DNA of 64,000 bases from Nitrospina sp. (GTDB lineage: Bacteria; Nitrospinota; Nitrospinia; Nitrospinales; VA-1): contig JABHTG010000141.1 of NCBI GenBank assembly GCA_018697205.1, positions 1 through 64,000 on the forward strand, given 5' to 3'. The position numbers and the translations under genes were made by a program. Shown piece by piece: positions 36,236-45,283 of the stretch (within the stretch, counting starts at the first letter, position 1; each line of letters opens with the position of its first letter). Under the pieces are notes generated by a model. The model ran no database searches and was not told the origin of the DNA. It saw nothing but the letters and a program-made list of their open reading frames with translations.

Positions 36236-36922
36236 TTACCCTCTAATTGTAAAAAAAATAAACATGAGCACTTGGCTTAACTCAGAAAAAGCATCCTGCG
36301 AAAGAAACTGAACCACATACATAATTGGCCCCCATAACACAGATCCGATAATTCCTGTATTTGCAAAAAAGTCCATCAAAAAAATTCCAATGAGAAGAAA
36401 ACCCCCGAATCGATCCAAGTCACCTAGTCGAGCAGCTACGTTACTAGGGACTAAACCTTTTATCACACTTGAACCATCCAAAGGAAATACTGGCAATAAA
36501 TTAAAAATCGCCAACGCCACATTCACATATACCCCAAAACTAAACAGGGTAAATAAAATTGCATTATCGTAAGGCCCTATAATGCGGATGAAAAAACTGA
36601 AGATTACCGCCAGTGCTAGGTTCGATAATGGACCGGCAATAGCGACATACATCATATCTCTTCTAGGCTGATTAAAATTTTTAGGATTAACAGGTACAGG
36701 CTTAGCCCACCCAAATCCCACAAAACAAAAAAATAAAGTACCCATTAAGTCTAAATGCTTAAATGGATTAAATGTAAGACGGCCCAAAAACTTTGCCGTG
36801 TTGTCGCCTAATAAAAAAGCTACCTTCCCGTGGGAATATTCATGCACCGTAAGCGAAAAAAATATAACTGGGATCATTAATACCAATAGCTGTGGCTTAT
36901 TCAAAAAAATACCCCGGGTCAA
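36236..36922 (-). CDS. Site-2 protease-family (M50) membrane peptidase
   Basis: 228 residues, about six transmembrane helices. The zinc site is HEYSH near residue 27 (HExxH form) with the third ligand in PVFPLDGSSV near 143. The start is a TTG at 36922; no better ATG exists before the first helix. Short stand-alone M50 proteases of this kind (YwhC-like) often precede trpS. The substrate is not known. All catalytic residues are present. Confidence 0.9.
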   Translation of the reverse strand: MTRGIFLNKPQLLVLMIPVIFFSLTVHEYSHGKVAFLLGDNTAKFLGRLTFNPFKHLDLMGTLFFCFVGFGWAKPVPVNPKNFNQPRRDMMYVAIAGPLSNLALAVIFSFFIRIIGPYDNAILFTLFSFGVYVNVALAIFNLLPVFPLDGSSVIKGLVPSNVAARLGDLDRFGGFLLIGIFLMDFFANTGIIGSVLWGPIMYVVQFLSQDAFSELSQVLMFIFFTIRG

Positions 36923-37113
36923 GTGGCTAAAAAAGTACCTTAATCACCTCAAAAATCTTTAAGTTTTTTAGGCCTTAATTTAAAAATGAATACCTATGAT
37001 CCTTGACGCTAAAAAGGATGAGGTGGGAAACGGCAATTCGACCAAGTTTTTAGCATTAAACACATCTACATATTATCTTAAAAAAACTCAAATTCCCAAT
37101 TTTATAGGCCCAC

Positions 37114-37854
37114 TTATTCTGTTGATCGAGTCTTAGCATATTTTAGATAGGTATAAAACATCATAGAAATAGCCAAAAACATACCAAGAAATCCCTCTCG
37201 AAACCCCTGTTTAAGGAGGTAAATTTTTATAAACGCCCAAACGGGTCTTAAATAAATGTGGGTCCAATTAGCTTCCCAGTTCAGTCGCTTCTTTTCCTCT
37301 GCGTAAAGAGATGAATATAGATTCTGACGATCAATATAATCCCGCATTCCATCAAAGGAATAATGAAAAATAGCTTGATTCACAACACCTCCTTTTTCGC
37401 TAGAGATTAACTTTTCATGCACTAAAGATTCAGAAAAAGAGACCAAATCTCTGTCATAAAGCCTAGATATCAAGTCTGGATACCAACCTGCATAACGCAC
37501 CCAGCGATTAGCAATAAAATTTTTTCTAGGAAATCGGTAAAATGAAAATTCTGGTTGACTAGACAATAACTTTTGAATCTCTGCTGCACATTCAGAAGAA
37601 ATTACTTCATCCGCATCAATATTTAATACCCATCTATTAGTTGCCTTTGAAGCACAAAGGTTTTTTTGCATCCCATAACCTAACCAAATCTCTTGAAAAA
37701 CCTTATCAGTAAATTCCCGACATATCTCCACAGTCCGATCAGTACTAAATGTATCAACGACCACAATTTCATCAGCCCATAGGATACTTTTTAGACAACG
37801 CTCAATATTTTTTTCTTCATTTTTGGTAATTATAGTAACTGAAACCTTGTTCAT
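37114..37854 (-). CDS. Family 2 glycosyltransferase, WaaE/KdtX-like
   Basis: 246 residues from ATG 37854, which has AGGT seven bases upstream; a TTG frame opens 13 codons earlier without SD. GT-A fold: VSVTIITKNEEKNIERCL at the start, DTFSTDRT for nucleotide contact, and NIDADEV as the DxD-like motif near residue 85. RFPRKNFIANRWVRYAGWYPD and the C-terminal amphipathic or membrane helices (about 200-235) match lipopolysaccharide core transferases of the WaaE type. It is a single gene; no other LPS genes are nearby. Confidence 0.85.
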   Translation of the reverse strand: MNKVSVTIITKNEEKNIERCLKSILWADEIVVVDTFSTDRTVEICREFTDKVFQEIWLGYGMQKNLCASKATNRWVLNIDADEVISSECAAEIQKLLSSQPEFSFYRFPRKNFIANRWVRYAGWYPDLISRLYDRDLVSFSESLVHEKLISSEKGGVVNQAIFHYSFDGMRDYIDRQNLYSSLYAEEKKRLNWEANWTHIYLRPVWAFIKIYLLKQGFREGFLGMFLAISMMFYTYLKYAKTRSTE

Positions 37855-38019
37855 AAAGTTACCTAATATCAGATAATAAAACTCCCAATTCAAGACCAGC
37901 CTATTAACATAGTTGGTGATGCTATTAGACTCTCTAACTAAGGCGACCGGATTATAGCACTTTACTTGCTAGTTAACTCTAAGTGATTAATTTTTTTGGT
38001 TTTTTTTTAAATATGATAG

Positions 38020-38089
38020 TATAATCTGGCCTTATTTAGGGTCGAGAACAGGGATCTCTCGGCATTTATTTTTTTGCCAATTCGACCAA
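38020..38089 (+). promoter_or_regulatory. TATAAT box and folded 5' leader of the repeat protein
   Basis: TATAAT at 38020 predicts transcription from about 38032. Between 38040 and 38087 the RNA can form a closing stem (GGTCGA with TCGACC), an inner stem (GAGA with TCTC) and a third stem (GGCA with TGCC around a U-rich loop). The fold ends two bases before the ATG, and no SD is visible, so the structure itself may govern translation. Confidence 0.45.
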
Positions 38090-39778
38090 ATGGAAACTAT
38101 CATTGAAAAAATTATAGGCGTTATTGAAACTGTCTGGTTTGAGCTTGCTTCTATCCTGAACCTGGAAGAGGTGGGAGCCTTCGACTCTCTTCAACCTTTT
38201 TTAGCTAATATTTTGTCCGACCCCCTTCATCTCGGATTAACTTTGGCTATTTTAATGGGCATTCCATACACTATTCACAAAATTAAAAGCGCCTATAGAG
38301 ATAAGGAAAAACGACTGGATGCTTTGATGCAAGAACTGGCTGAAGAAGATATCGCGGATAGCAAACCCTCATTCCAAAATCAAAGCATGGGAAGCCCTAA
38401 GTTTAATCAATCTATAGACAAATTAGATGAAGAAGAATATGGTAATGAATTCGAATCACCAAGCTCAGAGAAAGCAATTATCACACCAGACAACATCAAC
38501 AAAACTCCGCAGGAAATATTTAAAAATCGAATGATTTCAGACAATGATTTCGGTTGGGAAAGTAGTCCCGATGAATGGGATGAACTTTATGATTATATTT
38601 CCAAACCATTCCAAATAGATAAGCCTAAACAAGAAAGTGAATCGACAACGGCTCCTAAACAAAAAGATGTGTCGACAACGGTTCCTAAAGAGTCAAGAAA
38701 ATCAGAGATCGCCCCAGAAAACCTTAGTCAAACACCGCAGGAAATATTTAAGAATCGAAGAATTTCTGACGACGATTTTGGCTGGGAAACTAGTGTAGAA
38801 GAGTGGAATGAACTTTATGATTACATTTCTAAACCATTCCAAGTAGATAAACCAAAGGATGATTCATCGGGTGAGAAAGTTTCTCCTGAGTCAAAAGAAG
38901 AGGTCTCTACTGAACCTTCACCAAAAGTGGCACTAACTGAAAATATTAATCAGGAAACAGAAGTGCCATCAAACATTGGCGTTGATGATCTTGTCGAGCA
39001 AATTATAGAAAAAGTTGTTTCAGACAATGAAGAAACTAATAAAGAACCATCAAATATTGGTATAGAAGAGCTTGCTACCCTGATTGAAGATGAATCATCA
39101 TTAGACATTAACAAGACAACCGAGACATTAGTCCATCAGGAAGAAACAACTGCTGGTATTGACGAAGAAATTGAACCAACAACTGAAGAATCTTCAAACA
39201 TTGGTATAGAGGAACTTGCTACCCTGATTGAAGGCGAAGAGCTAGACACCTCTCAGATTAAGTCTTCTCCAGCCGATAACTCAGAAGTTGAGACTAAAGC
39301 ATCCCCTCCTGTTCGTCAACGTGTTGAGCTCACTCTCGAAGAGGTAGAACCTGAGCTCGAATCACAGCCAGCGTTACAAACTCCAATAAAAGAGGTAGAG
39401 CCTGAACTCGAATCACAACCAGCGCTACAAACTTCAATAAAGGAGGTAGCGTCTGAAATAAAAACACCTTCTGCCGGCCCATTACTTAACAGCATGTTAA
39501 ATTCTTCAGTTTCAGCAAAAACTGATGCCTTGGTCAGCAAACTTAAAACGTTTCAAAGTGAACTAGAAACTCGCTTTCAGTCATTAGAAAAGGATACGGA
39601 AGTCCCAGCAGAAACTACCTCAACCACCGAAACTCTCCGAAAAAAACAAGGTGATTATCAACCCGCTAACCTAAGCTATCAAAGCAAACGAAAGTCGGGG
39701 TCTAACAAAGAATATTTACGTCAATTAGAATCATTTATTTTTATGGCAAGACAAAAAAACAAAAAAACCGACGTATAA
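38090..39778 (+). CDS. Acidic repeat protein with N-terminal membrane helix
   Basis: 562 residues; no recognised family. A transmembrane helix at about 46-62 (LHLGLTLAILMGIPYTI) precedes a short coiled segment. Two 50-residue repeats (131-180 and 197-246) share TPQEIFKNR, ISDxDFGWE, EWxELYDYISKPFQ and DKPK. Three SNIG-type motifs follow (274, 311, 349: SNIGIEELATLIE). Two 17-residue copies of EVEPELESQPALQ lie near 400-432. The C-terminus is basic (SKRKSGSNKEYLRQLE, ending ARQKNKKTDV). The linkers are Glu/Ser/Thr-rich and disordered. It is followed 46 bp later by a MinD-like ATPase, suggesting a positional or scaffold role (inference). Confidence 0.7.
   Translation: METIIEKIIGVIETVWFELASILNLEEVGAFDSLQPFLANILSDPLHLGLTLAILMGIPYTIHKIKSAYRDKEKRLDALMQELAEEDIADSKPSFQNQSMGSPKFNQSIDKLDEEEYGNEFESPSSEKAIITPDNINKTPQEIFKNRMISDNDFGWESSPDEWDELYDYISKPFQIDKPKQESESTTAPKQKDVSTTVPKESRKSEIAPENLSQTPQEIFKNRRISDDDFGWETSVEEWNELYDYISKPFQVDKPKDDSSGEKVSPESKEEVSTEPSPKVALTENINQETEVPSNIGVDDLVEQIIEKVVSDNEETNKEPSNIGIEELATLIEDESSLDINKTTETLVHQEETTAGIDEEIEPTTEESSNIGIEELATLIEGEELDTSQIKSSPADNSEVETKASPPVRQRVELTLEEVEPELESQPALQTPIKEVEPELESQPALQTSIKEVASEIKTPSAGPLLNSMLNSSVSAKTDALVSKLKTFQSELETRFQSLEKDTEVPAETTSTTETLRKKQGDYQPANLSYQSKRKSGSNKEYLRQLESFIFMARQKNKKTDV
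39341..39442 (+). repeat. 51-bp in-frame tandem repeat
   Basis: Two 51-bp units, 39341-39391 and 39392-39442, differ at only a few positions, and a third partial unit begins at 39443. They encode the EVEPELESQPALQ repeats of the acidic protein. Confidence 0.9.
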
Positions 39779-39824
39779 CGAAATGCCTCTATCAAAATAG
39801 CATAAAGTGAAATAGCAAATAACC

Positions 39825-40799
39825 ATGGCATCGACAGTAAACATAATACCCGTAGGCGGAGGAAAAGGAGGGATTGGGAAGAGTTTAATCTCTACCAATC
39901 TTGCTGTAGGAATAGCTCTTAGCGGACAAAAGGTTGTTCTTATGGATGGTGATTTTGGAGCTTCCAATTTACATGCACTTCTTGGTATAAGCCACCCTCT
40001 ATATGGATTTCAAGATTTATTTATCAGCAATAAATCTCCAAACTCACTACTAATAGAAACAGGCATAAGTAATCTCAAATTCATAAGTAGTGCCGGTGAT
40101 AATCCTGGCAGCGCAAACATTGATTCAGAACGTGTAAAAAAAATAATTTCGTTCATCAAAAAACTTAATGTAGATACAGTTATCCTTGACCTTGGACCAG
40201 GGACAAGCTTTAACGTTCTAGATTTTTTTAATATAAGTTCTCATGGCCTCGTAATGAGTTCCCCTGAAACAACATCCGTCATGAAAACTTTCAGCTTTAT
40301 TCGCTCTGCATTATTCAGGCGAATGAGTAGAAAGCTTAAAAATATTTCCGCTCTGCAAAAACTGGTGGATCATTCCAAACCATCCAGCACAGATTTAGAA
40401 ACATATAACGTAACCACATTAAGAGAAAATGTTAAAAAAATTGACCAAACTCAAATTGAAAAGGTCGAAGAAATAATAAATGAGTTCAAGCCCGCAATCA
40501 TCATAAATCGAGTCCGTAGTAAAAAAGATTTGCTAGCGGGAGATAACCTCGTTAACTTGGTAAAAAAATATCTAGATGTCGAACTCAACTATATTGGGTA
40601 TATTGTTGAAAGTGACAAAGTTCGTGAATCAGTTGAAGATATGGTTCCATTCCTCATAAAAAATCCACAAAGCAAACCTTCTGAAAACCTTCAACAAATA
40701 ATTGGGACATTGACCAATACTGACCTTCACCTAGTGAAGGAAGATGGAAGAATTTATGTGTCAAAACAGGTTCGACTGAACTCAGGCTGGGATGCATAG
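39825..40799 (+). CDS. MinD/FlhG-like P-loop ATPase
   Basis: 324 residues. A deviant Walker A GGGKGGIGKSLISTN (residues 11-25) and switch DGDFGASNLHALLG place it in the MinD/ParA/FlhG group that forms ATP-dependent dimers on membranes. ILDLGPGTSFN is the Walker B region. An insert with many charged residues (about 175-215) distinguishes it from MinD. I see no C-terminal amphipathic membrane-targeting helix. The closest resemblance is the FlhG/YlxH branch that positions pili or flagella, but no such genes are in the window. The upstream acidic repeat protein is a likely partner. Confidence 0.85.
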   Translation: MASTVNIIPVGGGKGGIGKSLISTNLAVGIALSGQKVVLMDGDFGASNLHALLGISHPLYGFQDLFISNKSPNSLLIETGISNLKFISSAGDNPGSANIDSERVKKIISFIKKLNVDTVILDLGPGTSFNVLDFFNISSHGLVMSSPETTSVMKTFSFIRSALFRRMSRKLKNISALQKLVDHSKPSSTDLETYNVTTLRENVKKIDQTQIEKVEEIINEFKPAIIINRVRSKKDLLAGDNLVNLVKKYLDVELNYIGYIVESDKVRESVEDMVPFLIKNPQSKPSENLQQIIGTLTNTDLHLVKEDGRIYVSKQVRLNSGWDA

Positions 40800-40854
40800 A
40801 TCACAACGGCATGTAGGATAATCCTCTCTAACATCCTAACCGTAGTATTAAAAA

Positions 40855-42222
40855 ATGATAAAAAAACATCTTCAAAGTATCTTACGACTAAGCGAGTCTT
40901 ACCAATCAGAACTATATATTGTTGGTGGCACCCTAAGAGATTTGATTCTAGGTCGGCAATACTCCGACTTCGATTTTTCTCTCAAAGGGGCTTCTATTCT
41001 GGCCAAGCAATATGCACGTAACACAAAGTCTGCTCTTGTGCCATTGGATACGACACCTGGGAGAGAAACGTTCCGCGTTGTAGTTAAAAAAAATGTCCAT
41101 TTTGATTTCTCTGAACTACAAGGAAATAATATTGAATCAGATTTAAGTCGACGCGATTTTTCAATCAATGCTCTAGCAATTTTGCTCCCCAATTTTATAA
41201 AGGGAACTAAAAAGTATATTGATCCCCATAGCGGGCAAAAAGACATAAAAAATAAAGTCATTCGAGTTCTTCCCGGGTCTGCATTTACAAAAGACCCCTT
41301 AAGAATGCTTCGCGCCTTTCGCTTTATGAGCATCCTAGAATTTAAAATTGAAAGCAACACAATAAAAAAAATAAAAACTCTACACCCAAAAATCAGTCGA
41401 GTATCACCAGAGAGAATATGGAGTGAACTCAACCTGCTACTTAATACTAAAAAGGCTAGCGCTTCAATCCAAGCAATGGATAATAGCAAGTTGTTAAAAA
41501 GTCTACTTCCTGAGCTCTACAAAAACCAAGAGTTACCATTTTGTTTAAGAACACTAAACCATCTAGAAAAATTACTCTCCAACCCAAAACAAATAAGCAT
41601 TAAACCTCTCCGAGAAATAAAAAAATTACTTTTAGAAAAACCACAATTAGTAAGATTTGGATCCATGCTCTACCCATTGACCCAAAAATCTTCCATTAAA
41701 AAAAATGACAAGAATCGAAAATCAAATCAAAAAACCATACATGCCAAGATTCTTTCGGGACTATGCGCATCAAACGCAGATATTGCTTTTATTGGAGCTA
41801 TGATTTCTTGCTCGAATTTCGTTGCTAATATTGATTTGCCCATTAAAGATAATCTATCTAACCAACTTAAAATATATCAATTAATACACGAAAACGAACT
41901 GGGCCTGGTCCCTGGATTATTTCTATATCTAGCAAACCGATCTAACATGCCACTAGAAAATAAGTGGCAAGCCGATTCTAATGCAATGGCCGTAAGAAAA
42001 ATTTTAAAGTTTTATTTCCAAACTTACCTTCCCGCAAAAAGGAAAAAGCCATTTCTAAACGGAAATGACATACAGAAAGAATTGAAAATTAAGCCTAGCC
42101 CTATTATTAAGACTATTCTTTACAAGATTGAGGAGTCTCGTGTCTTAGGAATCATAATCACCCGACCAGAAGCAATTCAATTAGCAAAAAAAATAATCTC
42201 AGTAAAAAAGGATATTAATTAA
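40855..42222 (+). CDS. CCA tRNA nucleotidyltransferase / poly(A) polymerase family
   Basis: 455 residues. Class II nucleotidyltransferase head: VGGTLRDLILGRQYSDFDF (GGxxRD with the catalytic DxD), then RRDFSINALA (motif B), DPLRMLRAFRF (motif D-like) and the neck SPERIWSELNLLL. The body and tail after about 250 are Lys-rich and poorly conserved. A CCA-adding enzyme and a poly(A) polymerase share these motifs. The sole tRNA here encodes CCA, so either role (repair, A-adding or CCA-adding) is possible. Its stop overlaps the next ATG by one base. Confidence 0.85.
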   Translation: MIKKHLQSILRLSESYQSELYIVGGTLRDLILGRQYSDFDFSLKGASILAKQYARNTKSALVPLDTTPGRETFRVVVKKNVHFDFSELQGNNIESDLSRRDFSINALAILLPNFIKGTKKYIDPHSGQKDIKNKVIRVLPGSAFTKDPLRMLRAFRFMSILEFKIESNTIKKIKTLHPKISRVSPERIWSELNLLLNTKKASASIQAMDNSKLLKSLLPELYKNQELPFCLRTLNHLEKLLSNPKQISIKPLREIKKLLLEKPQLVRFGSMLYPLTQKSSIKKNDKNRKSNQKTIHAKILSGLCASNADIAFIGAMISCSNFVANIDLPIKDNLSNQLKIYQLIHENELGLVPGLFLYLANRSNMPLENKWQADSNAMAVRKILKFYFQTYLPAKRKKPFLNGNDIQKELKIKPSPIIKTILYKIEESRVLGIIITRPEAIQLAKKIISVKKDIN

Positions 42223-42878
42223 TGGCGTGTAAATACCAAACTACTGAATGGAATAACAAGAAAGTCATTTTAGGAGAGGGCTCATTAAACCCAATGGAAC
42301 CTATTAATATTTTAATAGGTTTTCACGGTGCAGGATCCACTCCAGAAAACATGCTAATCCATGGAAATAAACTTGCATTAGACAACACCTTTATGCTCTT
42401 CCCCGAAGGACCTATCGATGCTGAAGAGGGTCGTTGGAGTTGGTGGTTAGACGGCCCTAAACAAAAGGAGTCTGTTAGCAGTTTTTTAATATTTTCTTCA
42501 AGTATGATAGCTAAGGCTAAGGATTACTTAAATAACCGATTTGAAAAACTAGAAACTCGAATTTGCCTATGGGGATTCTCTCAAGGTGGAGCAGCAGCTT
42601 TGACATACACTTTATTAGGGAAACACTCTTTACACAGAGTCGCCTCAGTCTGTGGTTTTCTTCCAGAATTCTCTGAGAATGAAATAGTTCCAGACACACC
42701 TGTTTCGATTCTTGGGATTTTTGGTACTAATGATGATGTAGTTCCATCATTCCTAGCCGAGCATGCACTCGAGGAAATGAAAAATAAAGGTCACAACCCA
42801 ACGCTGAGAGAAACTTCTCAAGGTCACGAGCTTAACGCAGAAAACCTTAAAGAGTTGGGCATTTTCTTTAATTCCTAG
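42222..42878 (+). CDS. Alpha/beta-hydrolase, phospholipase/carboxylesterase type
   Basis: 218 residues of the esterase family related to YpfH and acyl-protein thioesterase. The oxyanion region is GFHGAGSTPEN; the nucleophile elbow GFSQGGAAA carries Ser in GxSxGG; acid Asp in GTNDDVV; base His in SQGHEL. All catalytic residues are present, without signal peptide. Overlap TAATG with the upstream nucleotidyltransferase gene shows translational coupling. Substrate unknown. Confidence 0.87.
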   Translation: MACKYQTTEWNNKKVILGEGSLNPMEPINILIGFHGAGSTPENMLIHGNKLALDNTFMLFPEGPIDAEEGRWSWWLDGPKQKESVSSFLIFSSSMIAKAKDYLNNRFEKLETRICLWGFSQGGAAALTYTLLGKHSLHRVASVCGFLPEFSENEIVPDTPVSILGIFGTNDDVVPSFLAEHALEEMKNKGHNPTLRETSQGHELNAENLKELGIFFNS

Positions 42879-42894
42879 GACCAAGTCTAACCAC

Positions 42895-42934
42895 AGGTTT
42901 ATATAAAATACATTAGGTTTATATAAAATACATT
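42895..42934. repeat. Perfect 20-bp tandem duplication upstream of B12 promoter
   Basis: Two identical 20-bp units (42895-42914 and 42915-42934), each containing TATAAAATA. They lie 60 bp upstream of the TTGACA box of the riboswitch transcript. Confidence 0.85.
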
Positions 42935-42994
42935 TCTTTACCCATTTTATCCGTAATGAAATAGTTAAATAGGTTTTCCAAAGTGTATTAATTA

Positions 42995-43020
42995 TTGACA
43001 AACCAAGTACTTCTGATAAT
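42995..43020 (+). promoter_or_regulatory. Candidate promoter of the B12 operon
   Basis: TTGACA at 42995 and GATAAT at 43015 with a 14-base spacer; the riboswitch begins about 30 bases downstream. The same short spacing is seen at the initiator tRNA. Confidence 0.45.
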
Positions 43021-43048
43021 GTTTAGTTAGAAAATTAAATGACTTTTA

Positions 43049-43188
43049 TTAAGTTGTAGGGAAGACGGTGTAAAACCGTCGCGGACCCGCCGCTGTAACC
43101 GGGGACGAAACCTGTACTAGCCACTGCATTTTATTTGTGGGAAGGCACAGGGAGTAGATCAATCCGGAAGCCAGAAAACCTGACTTAA
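43049..43188 (+). promoter_or_regulatory. Cobalamin riboswitch
   Basis: The conserved AdoCbl riboswitch core is readable in order: GTAGGGAAGACGGTG with AAAACCGTC, then CCGCCGCTGTAACCGGGGA, then the P7-P11 region, and the B12-box segment GGAAGCCAGAAAACCTG at 43166-43182. A closing P1 stem pairs TTAAGT near 43049 with ACTTAA near 43182. Position directly before a terminator and a btuB-type receptor supports B12-repressed transcription. Confidence 0.95.
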
Positions 43189-43231
43189 TTTATATGTTAA
43201 TCTCTTCGGGCTTCGAGAGGTGATGGGCTTC

Positions 43232-43259
43232 CCCCACTACCTAAAGAGTGGGGTTTTTT
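43232..43259 (+). terminator. Riboswitch expression-platform terminator
   Basis: CCCCACT pairs with AGTGGGG around an 8-base loop, followed by six T. It lies 44 bases after the aptamer and 79 before the receptor ATG, as expected for attenuation when B12 is bound. Confidence 0.88.
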
Positions 43260-43337
43260 ATTTCCCTCCTCCTTAATCAGGAATGTTTCCATTCCAAAGA
43301 ATTTCCGAAAAAATATTATTTAGTAAAGGAATACTTC

Positions 43338-45275
43338 ATGCACTTGAGTTATTTAGCCCTATCTTTAATCATCACCCTATTTTGTAGCTCAACTACCTTA
43401 GCAAAGGATCGCATGGATCCTATTATCGTTTCAGCAAACAAAATTAAAACTATAGATACAAAAGCAACCTATGCTTCTGAAATTTATTCTCGAGAAGATA
43501 TCGAGAAGTCCGGTGCGACAACGATTTATGACTTTTTTCAACAAAATACATCGGTTGCCATAATGCCTAGCTATGGGAACACCTTCAATCAAATGATTGA
43601 CATGCGTGGTTTTGGACTTACGGATGGCTACAAAAATGTCGCAATTACGGTCAATGGCCGTCGACTTAATAATATTGACTCGGTAGGGCAACAACTAAGT
43701 GACATTCCAATCAATAATATTGAGCGCATTGAAATCACGAAAGGAAGTGGTTCTGTGGTTCATGGAGATGGAGCTACGGGAGGATCAATCCAGATCTATA
43801 CGCGCGATACAATAGAAACAAGTATAGATACTTCCATTGGTAGTTATGGTATGCATACACAGTCTTATAGCACTGGTATTTCAGAAGGGAAGTTTATTTT
43901 ATCAGTATCAGGCGCTAATTATTCTCAAGATGGATTTTCAGATAAGGGGTTAGATGGAATTAGAGATAAGAGTGATAGTCATAATCATGGAGCTAAGCTA
44001 AAATTTTTTCCTACCGAATCTAGCGAAATATTTTTTCAAATAGATTGGGCAGACCACAACGTAAGGTATCCAAATGCTATAACTTCAAAAGAATTCGAAA
44101 GAAATCCAGGGTCTAGTTATAAAACTACGAAAGGTGTAAAAAACTATACTCTGGATACTGCAAAAAAAGAAAATTATGCCCTAGGGACAACCATTGAACT
44201 AGGGAACAACCTTGAAGCAAGTTTAACTTTTAATCATCAACAAAAAGACACCATCATAGTTGATGGTGAATTCCCAGCTGGCACACCGGATAATAAGGAG
44301 TACACTACAAATACGTTTGATAGCAGACTTAAGTATCAGAATGGACCACTAAAATTAATCACAGGTATTCAAACATGGTATGCAGAACGCCTTGGTAAGT
44401 ATGGTACTGCAGAAAAAGATAACAAAGGAGTGTATATTCAAAGCGAATACAGTACCGGCAACACAATTTTTTCTTTCGGTACGAGGGGTGAGTGGGTCCA
44501 CAACTCATTTACAACATACTCCTCTGATTTAAGTTTTATAGCTTATGATATTGGCGTTAATAAAACTTTGAATGATCGCCTCAGTATTTTTTCTAATTTA
44601 AACTATGCATTTTTAGCACCAGATGTTGATCGATGGTTTGAATTTAATGGACCATTTAATGAATTCATAGCTCCAACCAAGTCAACGACCCTTAATATCG
44701 GTGGTCACCACGTAACATCAAAAAACAAGGCTAAACTTACGCTGTATGCAATGGAATTATCAAATGAGCAATATTATAATCCCGTCACATTTGAGAACAC
44801 CAATATTGACAAATCGTTTAAATATGGACTTGAATTACAGGACAAGCACATCTTTAATAATCAATTATCCGCTCAACTCAGTTACGCATACACAGGTACA
44901 TTTATTGACTTTGAACCAACAACTGCAGAGACGCTACCCGGAGTATCTCCTCATAATATAACAATTGGCTTAGAGTACACCCCCGCATCAAACTCTAGAG
45001 CTATGCTAACGCAAAACTATCGGAGTGAATCTCTTCACTTGGAAGACTTTGGAGATGAGGGCCAAATGAAAACTAGCGCATACACATCTACTGATATTTC
45101 ATACACCCATATTTATAAAACTGAGGCAGCGAATGCTCTATTCAAGCACTCAGAGTTAACCCTAAAAATAGAAAACCTCTTTGAGCAATCTAATGGACTT
45201 TGGCTTAGAGATGATGTCATCTATCCAACTAAATTTACCAGAAATTTAATCCTTGGAGCTAAATTCAACTTTTAA
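43338..45275 (+). CDS. btuB: TonB-dependent outer-membrane B12 receptor (BtuB-like)
   Basis: 645 residues from ATG 43338, which has AAGGA 8 bases upstream; the frame is open further upstream but only through the terminator. Signal peptide MHLSYLALSLIITLFCSSTTLA; TonB box-like DPIIVSANK; plug domain (about 35-150) with MRGFGLTDGYKNVAITVNG and GSGSVVHGDGATGGSI. A 22-strand barrel follows, ending in LILGAKFNF with terminal Phe. Riboswitch control and the following BtuFDC genes point to corrinoid transport. Sequence alone would not exclude a siderophore. Confidence 0.88.
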   Translation: MHLSYLALSLIITLFCSSTTLAKDRMDPIIVSANKIKTIDTKATYASEIYSREDIEKSGATTIYDFFQQNTSVAIMPSYGNTFNQMIDMRGFGLTDGYKNVAITVNGRRLNNIDSVGQQLSDIPINNIERIEITKGSGSVVHGDGATGGSIQIYTRDTIETSIDTSIGSYGMHTQSYSTGISEGKFILSVSGANYSQDGFSDKGLDGIRDKSDSHNHGAKLKFFPTESSEIFFQIDWADHNVRYPNAITSKEFERNPGSSYKTTKGVKNYTLDTAKKENYALGTTIELGNNLEASLTFNHQQKDTIIVDGEFPAGTPDNKEYTTNTFDSRLKYQNGPLKLITGIQTWYAERLGKYGTAEKDNKGVYIQSEYSTGNTIFSFGTRGEWVHNSFTTYSSDLSFIAYDIGVNKTLNDRLSIFSNLNYAFLAPDVDRWFEFNGPFNEFIAPTKSTTLNIGGHHVTSKNKAKLTLYAMELSNEQYYNPVTFENTNIDKSFKYGLELQDKHIFNNQLSAQLSYAYTGTFIDFEPTTAETLPGVSPHNITIGLEYTPASNSRAMLTQNYRSESLHLEDFGDEGQMKTSAYTSTDISYTHIYKTEAANALFKHSELTLKIENLFEQSNGLWLRDDVIYPTKFTRNLILGAKFNF

Positions 45276-45283
45276 TAAAAAAA

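Noticed and set aside
36390-36572. 60-codon plus-strand frame inside the M50 protease gene
   Set aside because: Shadow frame opposite a gene with complete catalytic motifs.
43248-43337. N-terminal extension of the B12 receptor (30 extra residues)
   Set aside because: The extension would start inside the riboswitch terminator; ATG 43338 has an SD and begins a signal peptide.
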